DNA of 64,000 nt from Lactuca virosa (GCA_928212115.1 CAKMRJ010003334.1:29529264-29593263); one strand, 5' to 3'; positions 48,012 through 58,783 are shown, counted from the stretch's first letter. The notes: generated from the sequence alone by a model not told the origin. Made by a program: numbers and translations.

Positions 48012-48654
48012 CTAAGATCGAATAGATAGTAGGCTGGGTGAATCTGCTCTAAGCCCATAACCAAACAAGGAACAGGAAATGAAGCGGAAAGCACACATCC
48101 TACCACCTGTCGGACCTGATTAATATATATCCATGAATGCATACACTAAGGAATCATAAAGTTAGCATTATAGGCCCCTTTCTACTGAATGTACTAGACT
48201 CGAATGTTCTGTTTGTCGTTTGTAAAATGTAAGTTTTCCCTAGTTTATAACTATCTTGACTCGAAAATAGTTTGCATTAACTTTCAAGTGGAACTGTCAC
48301 AGAGTGAAAGTAATGGGAAATTATAAGTACTCAATTGTCTTATGAACTGACATCCTGACGTACCGATTACCTTAAAACATGTTTGTTTTATTAAGGTCAT
48401 AATGTGATGAATAGTACCCATACTATACGCTCTCCCTGCAAGAGATTCTAGGGACCAAACACGAATTTCGCAAACAGATTGTTAGGCCGTGTAAATTCAC
48501 ATTAAAGTTATATGATCATGTATACCCAATTTTACTATCACCTTTTGTTTAGAACAATGAGTTAGTGATTCATTGGTATAATTAGATCCCGTAGTTGTTC
48601 TTACGCTATAACATCTTAGTATGTTCGTTCTTTTATAGTATCTTAGTCTGTTCT
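47527..48654 (-). repeat. Segment present only in the 5' LTR of G
   Basis: Flanked by sequence that is contiguous in the other LTR (near 41785). It contains modules near 47593 and 48057 and (TA)n at 47899-48010. Either the other LTR lost it by recombination between repeats or this one gained it; CTTTG/CACTT microhomology at the joint favours a simple deletion. Confidence 0.8.
47899..48010. repeat. (TA)n microsatellite
   Basis: Interrupted TA dinucleotide run in the G 5' LTR. Confidence 0.95.
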
Positions 48655-50100
48655 CTTTGATGCATTGTATCTACCTCCATGTTTCTCTTTATAGTATGAT
48701 CTCTATGTTATCGTGTAATATATATCTACTTCCCTGATTCTCTTTATAGTATGTTCTAGCATCTAGTATGAACTGAACCTCTAAACTATACCCCTTATAG
48801 TTTACTAGTATTTTTTCTTGAACTGTTATTTAAAAGACTCATTTTACTACTAAGTTATACTTGTACTTTAAAAACGGAGTTTTGTTAAACTATAAAGTAA
48901 CATAACTTTAAAAGAGTTTTTGAAATGTTTTGATCACTTATAAAAGACATAAGCAATCTTTTGAAATATGTTTTATATAGAAACATTTACACAATTATCA
49001 TTGTGTTCAACTTGTATTCCCCCCTTAAAAGCATTTAAAACAGTTAAAAGATTCATTATAGGGGTATGAACTCACCTTATGTGGGTGATTCAAATGAATA
49101 TGCGCGTAAGGATGAGAAGTTCCACGAATGAATTACTGAGACACAAACGAGTCCTAAATGACATATATTGGCATGAATATAGTGTTTAGAAGCAACCACA
49201 TGCAAGGAAACACCTTTAGGGACTAGGAAACACTTCGACCAAGTGTTAGAATCACATATGATTCATCTAAGGGGAGTGTACGGCCACTTTGAGGAGTGTG
49301 CGGCCATGGGTGTGCGGCCGCACACTCATGGTAATGAGTGCACAAAAGTGTTTTCCAAAGGTAGGGAGGCTTGTGGGACAATTGCTCACCAAGTGTTGAA
49401 CCTAGAAATGCATTTTGAAGGCCCCTTAGGGGTGTTTTGAGGGGTGTACGACCACACATTGGTGTGCGGCTGCACACACCTTGTGTTCTTGAGTTATGGG
49501 CACTTTTAAGGTGTTAATCTAGTGTTCTTAACAAGATCTAAGCATAGGGAATGAGTACTTACGATCCAGAGGCTCGAGAAGGGTCAAAATCACCAAGAAC
49601 AAGTGTGTGTTCTTGGTGAAATGGATGAAGATTTGAAGATCTAGCCAAAATATGATTTCCAATGGATGAAATGAAAGGGTGTTACTAGGTTAAAAGGATT
49701 AACAACAAATCAAGGGAAGAACACTTACAATCTTGAAGGTCTAGGATGAAAATCGGATGGTAGTTGAGAGAGAAATCGAGTTCTTGGATTGGGAGGGTGA
49801 AAAGAGATAAAGGAAAGCTAAGTCCCACCTATAAACACGAGAGTGTGCTTCCAGGAGAGGGGTGTGCGGTTGCACACCCAAGTGTACGGCCGTACACTCC
49901 TCATGTTGGAGTGTAAGGCTTGTTTTCAGTGCTAGAAGTGTACGCGACCCAATCCTATACTCAATGCTTGAATGTACTGAGCTTTGAACCCTTATACCGA
50001 CTCTAAACAAGGCTAACTGATAGCAGAAACGAGTCTGACACTCAGTTGAGTTGAAAGGCTGGACTTTACAAGGCGAAAATTTCCGGGTTGTCACATCGAC

Positions 50101-50700
50101 GCTGCCTCATATTCAGATTCGGCTGATCCATTAAGTACCTCAGGATCTTGTGATCCGTGTAGATGTTACACCGGAACCCATAGAGGTAATGTCACCAAAT
50201 CATGAGTGCGAAAACCATGGCCCCCAGCGCCAAATCATTTGTCGGATAATTCGCCTTATGAGGCTTCAGCTGCCTCGAAGCGTAAGAGATCACGCGACCC
50301 CACTGCATCAATACTGCCCCTAAACATGTGATCAAAGCATCACAATAAACCACGAAATCAGTGACATCCTCTAGTAGGGTCAGAATCGGCGCCTCACACA
50401 ACTGCTGTCTAAGAGTCTTAAAAGTTGCCTGCTACTCAGACCCCCAACGAAATGTCACCGACTTATTGGTCAGTCGGGTCAATGGAACAATGATCTTGGA
50501 GAAATCCTGAATAAATCTCCGATAATAACCAGCCAAACTAAGAAAGCTCTGAATCTCAGATGGAGACCTCGGAACATCCCACTGCATCACGACCTCGACC
50601 TTGGCCGGATCGACCAGAATACCCTTCTGGTTGACAAGGTAACCTAGAAACTGCACCTCGCGCAACCAGAACTCGCACTTGGAGAAATTTGCGAAAAGTA
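50101..50700 (-). pseudogene. pol: Gypsy F RNase H and RT C-terminal part
   Basis: This continues F's pol from 41079. Minus-strand pieces include FVVYCDALITCLGAVLMQ (RNase H start), FLSLAGYYRRFIQDFSKII (RT connection) and CEFWLREVQFLGYLVNQKG (RT thumb). It stops abruptly at about 50700, just before the catalytic IDDILVYSK box would come, and joins LTR fragment H. So F has lost its RT palm, protease, gag and 5' LTR. Confidence 0.88.
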
Positions 50701-52863
50701 TCTCCCTCCTAAAACTTTCATTTTAAAATGTTTCATGTATCAAAGCATTGGTATTTTATTATCATAAACTCATTTTGTCATGTAACCCAAAGTGGGAAAA
50801 TGTCAACACGTACTCACCTCAATCACAATTGGATATTAGTTACTCCCTTTCAAGCTTCTTTCCTCCAAGTAAACACTCTCTAAACGCTTCATACAACATA
50901 CTAGCTCTTGTCAATATAATTACCAAAATACCATCATGAGTTCTATTTCTATAATTTATTGTCTCAAATCATTCCTTATGTGAAATACGAATATAAGTGA
51001 AAACTGTGCGTAAATCCGAGTTTGTATGAAAAAGTTATGAGGAAAATACTAAAGTTCATATTTTGGTCGAGCTGAGCATTCTGACCCCTGAACACAGGTC
51101 TTGCTCTTGACCGAGTGGGTCGCTCACCAAGGCAACCCACACACACCCAAAAACTCACTTTTTGAGGCTTAAACTTGCTTGGATGGTTTTTTTTTTCTTT
51201 TAGTAACCAATTGTAACACCTTTAAAGGTTTCCAAGCAATATTAAAGGACGTTTTATCATGTCAAAATATTTAACTTAATTCATTAAGTCCTCATTTTAC
51301 AAGATAAGCTCAAAATGCTCAAAATTACATAATTAAAAGGATTAAGTAATTAAGTTGCTCACCCTTGCATTCCAACCATTATGACTTATTACAAAGTCAT
51401 TCAAAATATCATTGGATGTTGTCAAGTGCTTAGTATCACACAAATCTCATCTTAAGTCCTTAATGGGGTTATGGAATGTCTAATTCCATACCAACTTTCC
51501 CGTTTTTCCCTTATAAGCACAAACTCCATGGATTCATCTAATAATCAATCAACACTTAATATTTTGCATCCAAATACATAAAATCCATTGGTGTCATTAT
51601 ATTTTCCCAACTTCATATTCAACTTTATGATTCTCACATCATCAATGGTTTTTGTGCATCCTTATTGGATTCCTTGCATCAAAACTCCATTTAGGTAATA
51701 TAATCTAGTAAAGGAGATTTTTCTTCATCCTCATAATCCAAATTTTAGTTTTCAAGTATATAAAAAATGTTGTAACTCGATCCAATTCCAAACCATGCTC
51801 TCAACAATAAAGGGATTGTCTAATTCCATAGCTAATTCCTAAAATGCCCTTCAGGTCAAATATTCCTTAAATTCAACTAAAGATCATTCAACTCTTCATG
51901 TTTTTGCATTCAAATCATATTATAGTATCAACTCTTGTTTATGAGTATCATATACTCATCAAATACTCACATACAAAGGATTCCATTATTTTCATCATGA
52001 TTTCCCCAAAACCACATAAAATCGATGTTTATGCAACATTCTACCATCATGGAAGTGTTTGAACATTCCAATTAGATTCATTGTCATCAAACATCATCTA
52101 GGTCATTGAATCCTTTCCATAATATCTTGTAGATACAAAATCCCCAAATTAGATTTCTAGGGTTCATGGAGATTTTTACCCAAATCATCAAATCCATCGA
52201 TGAGATGATTGGATTGAGATTAGAACCATGGAAACCACTTAAGGAAGGTTAGAAAATCAAACCCTATTAATCAATTGAAGCCAAAATATACATTGAGGTT
52301 CAACTCTAATGATCAACTAAAACAAATAGAGTTAGAGAAGAAGCATTTATACCTTATTAGCCTTTGATTGCTTTCCTTCTTGCTTGGATGCTTCAAAATT
52401 TGCTTGATTGGAACCCTAAATGTAAAAATGAAAAAAAAAACCACCATTATAGGAGCTGTCCACTTGTTCTCCATGTTATGGAGCCTTAGTGGAAGATGGA
52501 TGCATCTTATATGCTTAACATTTTCATATTTGGTCCCATTTAATTCATGTCTTGTTGCATATTTTACGAATATTCCATTTATTTTCCCATTTGCTTAAGA
52601 TGTTGACATAACAAGTCCTCATTCATCCATTATATAACTTTGGTAGTCCCTTCCATTAAGTGAGTCAACCCTTTGATCAACTCTCTTTGCCAACTTGACA
52701 TTTTTGGCCCTTTATCTTTTAAAATGTTATTATTTTTACTTCTAACTTTCTAAACTTCATATCAACTAATGATATATTCCTTGATGATTTAACCATATAA
52801 ATCATCTTTTATTTATTTACTTTATAAATTTAAAAACCTAGTCTTAAGTTTTAGGATGTTACA
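50701..52863 (-). repeat. LTR-like fragment H
   Basis: On the minus strand it starts TGTAACATCCTAAAAC at 52863, an LTR-type start, and near 50817 has GATTGAG/GTGAGTACG, the 5' splice-site context seen in the other gypsy LTRs. It breaks off at F's truncated RT. AT-rich middle with no ORF, TATA box or dyad cluster that I can call with confidence. Confidence 0.45.
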
Positions 52864-53452
52864 TAATATCCATCAATTTTTTAGTTTACATAATTATTAT
52901 TTACACGTGAAAGATGAATATAAGTGATAATAAATATTAATATTAATGATCGTTAATCTATATATATCAAATTTATATGTGAATTAGAATAAATATTCAC
53001 ATTCACATGTGAATGTGACTATATTCACATATGAATCTAACTAATTTGTTTTTTTTTCAATTTCAACATTTTGATTATACACCGATGAATTTACAAAGAT
53101 TCACAAGTGAATTACTTAAATTAACATTTGAATTATGAAGAATTGTTGCATAAATTACTAAATTAGATACAACTATCATTTTAATGTGAATTAATATATG
53201 TAAAAACTAGATACCATTTGTAAATTTGAATGATATGAAACTAAAAACAATAGTTCAGATTCATATGTGAATATTGAACTAAAAGAAACATTTAAAAATA
53301 TTACATATCTTCGTTTGAATCTGAACCAGATAAAACTAAAAAAAATATTAAATAGATGTATATTTATGAAAGACTAAAATTATAAGTTTTGTTACATTAA
53401 ATTTTTTTCTTTTTTGATAAAAAATGAGGCTTAAAACTTAAAAATAAAAATA
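52864..53452. other. AT-rich spacer, no gene seen
   Basis: Repeated CACATGTGAAT and TTCACATATGAAT words between 52980 and 53290; otherwise nothing. Confidence 0.55.
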
Positions 53453-53670
53453 AGACAAAACTGCAAAAAATGGTCCCTGTGTTTGCATTTTTCCGAGGTT
53501 TAGTCCAAACCTCGAATTTTTTGGATTGATTGTAATTTTTAACCATGTTTGATTGTGATTTGGGTCCCATGAAAAATTGAAAAGACTAAAATGCCATTCT
53601 GATACACTTTTTATGTTTTTTTTATTTAATTTAAAGTTATATTAATTAAAAAAATATGGGGCTCACCTCT

Positions 53671-53672
<2 letters not shown>

Positions 53673-53720
<48 letters not shown>

Positions 53721-53765
53721 CCTCAGCTCTCTCTCTCCTCGCTCCTCTCTCTCTCTCTCTTTCTC
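53673..53765. repeat. (CT)n microsatellite
   Basis: CT-rich run with short interruptions inside the left TIR of element I. An Arg/Glu-rich minus-strand ORF over it is an artefact. Confidence 0.93.
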
Positions 53766-55070
53766 CATTTGGGTTTGTCTTTGATAAACATAAGAACATA
53801 TTCATAAATTCAATAACACTCAAGAACATCTTCCACCACCACCACCACCGTCTGCCAGATCCATCTCCACCTGAACTTTTTCTGCCACTTCATCTCCACT
53901 TAAAATCATCCCATAAACAAAAACCATACACAAAATCTGGGTTTGTTCTTGAGTTTGCCCCTAAAAATCATCACCAGTTTTGAAGCCTCATCTAGAGCGC
54001 ATGAACACACACACCCACATTCAAGAACACATTCATGAACCACATATCTGATGAACACACATGCACAAACACACAAAATCATATCTGATGAAGGGTGATT
54101 TGATGAACACATTCAAGAACAAATTTATGAACCCTGGAGATGAGGAACACACACGAACAAAATCAAATCGAGCTCATGGGTTCTCGGGTTCTTCATCCAA
54201 ATAACGAAGATCTGAAACCAAAATAAACATTTGACCCCTTGGTGGCTGATTTATTCTCCGTCCCCATCTTCCAAAAACCCATATTGTATGTGTGTGTTTC
54301 TTGGTGGATCACTGACAAAATGTAGCAGAATAAGTTTACCTCCGGGGAAGCATCATAAACGGATCTTCAAGTCTGAACTGAAAACCATCAAACACGTTTG
54401 GATCTGATTCCTCTAGCAGATCCGCAAGCTCCTTAGAAGAAAACCTCTTTGTCTTGGTGTAACGTGCCAAAAATATAATCCAAAAATTTCATTTTTAAAT
54501 TAAGTAAAATGGTATTCCAAACACTATCCATACATACCAAACAAAACAAGTGTATCAAATATCATAAAAATCTGAGTGAAATCTCAAATGCAGAATCCAG
54601 GTGGTGTATGCGATGCAGTCATCCCGAGCTCTTCCCTTGGAACCGCGAGTACCTGAAACATAAACTGAAAACCATAAGCAAAAAAGCTTAGTGAGTTCCC
54701 CAAGATACCGCATACCAAACATTAACACATAATGGGCCCCTCCCAAGGAATATAACAGGCCCCACCCTAACTCGCATAATTGTGACATCCCCATTTTCAC
54801 GGCCAGAAAAGACCGATTTGTTTATGCTTTATTTTGAAAATCAGAGTAACCTTTAAAAGAAAAGTTTTGCGGAATTTGTTCCCAGTAAAACATGATAAAT
54901 ACGTTATCAAAGCATTTCTGAAGAAATGTATTTTTATTTCATTTTTAAAAAACATTTGGGATGTCATCGTCAATATAGAAACATAAGCATAAACAGAACT
55001 TACATTCATTTACACTAGTGATCTACATCTCTTATAAATCTCTCGGTGTAATGTAACTTCATATCGACAC

Positions 55071-55781
55071 CTGTGATAGAAATAAGTTGGAGTGGGTCAG
55101 GTTGGGAAACCTGGTGAGTACATAGGGATTTCAATCCCACAATGTCATATCATATATACAATTTAGAACTCACAAAATATACAATTTCACCATATATATA
55201 ATAGCAACTCTTACCCCACCCCGTTAATCCTCACAACGAGACTATCCATACTCTCGGACCTTAAATTTTACCTCTTACTTAATCCATACTCTCGGATCTA
55301 ATCCATGCTCTCGTATCAATAATAGTACCCATTCCATACTCTCGGATTAGGGACAAGTGTCTAGGTGTAAATCCATTCTCCCGGATTAACGACGAATAAC
55401 TATGTCCTATCCATACTCCCGGACTGAGGACGACTGACTATGTCTTAATCCATACTCCCGGACTAATGACAGTTGGCTATGTCCAATCCATAATCTCGGA
55501 CTAGGGTCAATGACTATGTCTAATCCATGCTCCCGGATCAATGACATATACTAAAGTTCTATTCTCTGAGAATAACTCACTCGTACTCGTAAGAAAATAC
55601 TACCCAATATTCCCATAATTAATTTAGGTTTACTCTTTATCCTAAATCATCATATATAATCAAGTATGTTCTTTAACACGTACTTCAGGCAACATCAAAT
55701 AACTCGCACATAAACATATATTTAATACTTCAATCAATACTTGTATTAAAATCATGTTCATGAAAGGGACTATGCACTCAC
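55071..55781 (-). other. Putative intron within LTR K with a 45-bp tandem array
   Basis: Minus strand TTTTCAA/GTGAGTGC to TTTCTATCACAG/GTGTCG, 711 nt. Inside, 55240-55560 holds about seven imperfect 40-48 bp units around CCATACTCCCGGA and CTATGTC. Splicing is inferred. Confidence 0.5.
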
Positions 55782-56253
55782 TTGAAAAGGTGGTGATTCC
55801 GAACTCAGACAGTGCTTCGTTATCTCAAAACAATTTTTCCCTTGACAAAACCTAGTATCAATACCACTAGGGTTTAGTCTAACGTTAACCGCGACTGATT
55901 AATAGTCTAGCTATTATTACTATTATATAAGCGTTAATCAACACTCTATATAACTCATAATAATAGCCCAAATATTTATTTTAAGTTCCTAATAATGTCA
56001 CTATAATTAAATAAAAGCTATATTAAAAATAGCGTAGGCGTAGCTCACTTACAGCGGGTTTTCTTGAAAACCGGGCTTCGCTTGGAGCAGCGTTTCCGAA
56101 CCGCAAGACCCTTTTTCTCGGGACTCCGGCAGCCTCGGGGGTTCCTTCGGGTGCTAGGGGGGTTTCTTAGGGTTTAGGGGGGTTAAAACCCTTAGAGAGA
56201 GAAAGTAGTTTAGAGAGAGAAGGAGAATGGTGTGAAAAATCCGGAACTCTCGC

Positions 56254-56425
56254 CCCCCCTTTTATAGCCTGCGAGGCCTCGGACTACGCTGGGCGTAATC
56301 CTTGGCTACGCTGGGCGTAGATCGGATAAGGGTGCCAGCTCGCACCAGCTGGCTCGCACTCAGACTCGGAAGGGATAAGGCCGGGGTACACGGGGCGTAC
56401 TCATCCTCGGACGCGGGGCGTAATT
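56254..56425 (-). promoter_or_regulatory. LTR K TATA box and upstream dyads
   Basis: Minus strand GGCTATAAAAGGGGGG (56254-56269) is the strongest TATA box in the window. TACGCTGGGCGTA occurs at 56285-56297 and 56307-56319, with variants at 56386-56400 and 56410-56423. Confidence 0.8.
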
Positions 56426-56527
56426 GCGAGGCGACGTGTCCTTCATCCGAAGCGAGGCGTGATCAGCAAGCAACGACTAGGATCTTGCCACGTCATCACA
56501 GTTTCGCAAATTGCACACTTAACTTCT

Positions 56528-57115
56528 AAAAATCATAACTTTCGCATACGAGCTCCCTTTTCGACGTTCTTTATATCCGCGCGTAGGCGGGAACGTACTC
56601 TACAACTTTCGTTTAGACTCCGTCGGATAATTTTGACTTTATTTTAAATGTTATATTATTAACAGGCCGGGACAGGATTGGTCCGTTAAAAATTCATAAC
56701 TTCTTCATCCGACGTCCGTTTTCGTCCGTCTTTTTATCGTTACGCTACTATTAACGAGATCTCCGATTCTCATTTAGGTTGTGTCGGCTAAAAACCGCTC
56801 GTTCTAATATTCGAACTTCAGGTTGTACACTGCTAAGCCGAAACTTCGAAAAATCTTAACTTTCCTCATACGAAGTCAGATTTGGGCGTTCTTTTTATGG
56901 ACGCTCTCGGTTTAACGTATTCTACGACTTTCGTTTAGGTCGCTAAGGCTAAAATTCGTTCTATCGTAAATTCACTATTTACGCTTCCCGGTGTCGTGCC
57001 GGTTCCGTCGCGAAACTTCGACTATAACTCGGATTTCGGCGTTCTTTATATGTACGGAACCCTTGAGACATATTCTACAACTTGGTTAAGATTATTTATT
57101 CTAAATAATCTTTTG
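56528..57115 (-). repeat. LTR K U3 tandem repeat, four copies of about 161 bp
   Basis: Copies start near 56528, 56688, 56851 and 57012. Shared words include TCATAACTTTC, GGCGTTCTTTATAT and TCTACAACTTTCGTTTAG. They lie upstream of the TATA box on the minus strand, where enhancer repeats are often found. Confidence 0.75.
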
Positions 57116-57591
57116 TCGGAAAGTCGTTTTCGACCCCTATTATCTCTAGATTGACTAGCCCGGATCTACGGGCGTTACAATAATGGGCACCGCTCAATGA
57201 GTATAACGGGCCCCGCCCTAACTCGCATAACGCCCCCCCCCACATACAATGCATATATCATAACAAATAATAGCATACAAGATGATTATCGGGCCCCGCC
57301 CAGAAAGTATTCAGATACATACACATACTAGTGTCACACAGACAATGAGTATTCTAACATAACAAATCATGGGTCGGCATTGGTGCCTTCGACCCGCTAA
57401 ACACAGTGAGGAAACTCACATCTGAATCTGAACGATAACTGAATAGGTCCTGACTCCAAATGTCAGCTCTACCCGACACCTAAACAGTAACAATTCCTTA
57501 GGTACAACTCAGAATACCTCCACACCCCCTTCTAGATCGAACTTGGTCAAAGACAAAAGTTAAAGGTCAAGGTTAATAGCCTATGTTGACC

Positions 57592-57675
57592 CAACACGCC
57601 GTGTTTCCCTTTGACCACACCGTGTTCCCCCTTTATCGACACAGGCGGGAAAATCCCAGCCAGCACGCCGTGTTG
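57592..57675 (-). promoter_or_regulatory. LTR J leader dyads AACACG-N-CGTGTT
   Basis: Copies at 57592-57606, about 57614 and 57662-57675, between the TATA box and the putative 5' splice site. Confidence 0.7.
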
Positions 57676-58385
57676 CCTCGAGTTCCAACAACTTAATACA
57701 TTAAGCTGTTTTCTTCGACTCCCAGAGCTCCCAAGCTCAGATCTAAACCCAATTGAGACTTAGAAGGGTAAAGCTTCCAAGTTTGCCCCTAGAGACTACC
57801 AAAAAGGGTCTAAAACCCAACCATAAGACTTGATAGAGCAAAGGCTTAACCAATAAGCACCTAGACCATGATGAAAAAGCCCTAGAACCTAGATGTGACA
57901 TCCTTGAGTTGGAAAACCACGTAAAGTTGCCAACTTTACGTTTATGCATGCCTAAATGAAGCTCTTAAGCTTAGAAAGGGACTTAATGCATGCATGGGAC
58001 CAATTCTTCTCATAAAGCTTGCACCTTTATGCTTAAGGAGGTCAAGACAAACTCAGATATGAAATGACAAGTCCTCAAAACGTCTTTACTCCTTCATCAA
58101 CCCAAAAAGGACCAAAAACATGAAATAAGGAGATCTAGACATCTATAAACCAAGGTTCAAACTTGATACCTCAAAGAGACTGCAACAAGTGGAGAGATTA
58201 TGGATCTATGACCTTCCTTCCAAGATAAGCACCTTCAATCCTCAAAGCTTCCTTCAAAAAGAGCAAGATAACCACAAGAATCCACTCAAGGCTCAAGAAC
58301 ACCACCAAGAAAGCTTAAGGGACGAATTAGGGTTTCAGAGGCAATAGAGGTTGGTAAGGAGGCCAGCCCTTGGGGACTTAAGGAG

Positions 58386-58530
58386 ATTATATAGGGTGCA
58401 ACACCCTAAAAATTAGGGTTTCCTTCCCAGCCGCCAACATGTCGTGTTGAGACACCACAACACGCCGTGTTGGTCCATTAAACTCCGTGGCCAAAATCAT
58501 ATCGCCACGCCGTGTTGAGGCTTCAACACG
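58386..58530 (-). promoter_or_regulatory. LTR J TATA box and upstream dyads
   Basis: CTATATAATC on the minus strand, with dyads CAACACGCCGTGTTGG (58468-58483) and variants near 58440, 58502 and 58523 upstream. Confidence 0.72.
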
Positions 58531-58782
58531 CCATGTTCAAAGATATTTCATGAACAAATTGGAAATAATTTCATACCTGGAATCGAGCTTTACACTTGGA
58601 TTTGGATGTGTCTCCTTTAGTGATTCCCCCGGTGATTTAAATTTGTGCACTTTTCCTCCACTGTCGATGGGATGAAGGGGTGGGAGGTTGTCTCTGGTGG
58701 CGATGGAGATGGCAGCGAGCTCAAGATGGTGAAGAACATATGGTTTCATTTTTTGCACACGGGTCACACAAACCGGGTATGG

Positions 58783-58783
58783 A

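Larger units (their letters stand above)
41080..50095 (-). mobile_element. Gypsy element G: gag-only non-autonomous retrotransposon, 9.0 kb
   Basis: Complete: LTRs at 41080-43242 and 46814-50095, primer site 46799-46810, purine tract at 43243-43255, and perfect target duplication TCGAC at 41075-41079 and 50096-50100. The interior is only 3.57 kb, with a gag and no pol domain in any frame. This matches the TR-GAG type of plant non-autonomous element, which must borrow enzymes. It sits in the RNase H region of F. The two LTRs differ by 1.1 kb in length. Confidence 0.93.
46814..50095 (-). repeat. Gypsy G 5' LTR, expanded
   Basis: 3282 bp, matching 41080-43242 except for about 1128 extra bp at 47527-48654, inside the putative intron. 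The extra part holds two more copies of the CCACAACCAAACAAGGAAC module and a (TA)n tract. Confidence 0.92.
54781..57179 (-). mobile_element. Solo gypsy LTR K, 2.4 kb
   Basis: On the minus strand TGTAACGCCCGT...GGGGATGTCACA, flanked by the perfect duplication ATAAT (54776-54780 and 57180-57184). It lies within LTR J. It has U3 tandem repeats (56528-57115), upstream dyads (56285-56425), TATA box TATAAAA (56260-56266) and a putative intron (55781 to 55071). Confidence 0.93.
54458..58594 (-). mobile_element. Solo gypsy LTR J, interrupted by K
   Basis: Flanked by the perfect duplication CTTGG (54453-54457 and 58595-58599), with no interior. Net length is 1733 bp after removing K. Same family as LTR F: leader dyads AACACG-N-CGTGTT (57592-57675), upstream dyads (58438-58530), TATA box CTATATAATC (58386-58396). 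Its putative intron (57419 to 54653) hosts K. Confidence 0.92.

Noticed and set aside
1..50700. Pararetrovirus origin for the RT/RNase H pieces
   Set aside because: LTRs, target duplications, integrase and a chromodomain-like end show LTR retrotransposons; no movement or coat protein signature is seen.
53626..53829. Arg/Glu-rich minus-strand ORF
   Set aside because: Produced by the (CT)n run in a TIR.
55240..55560. Regular repeats that could suggest a CRISPR array
   Set aside because: Units are contiguous and imperfect with no unique spacers, inside a plant LTR.
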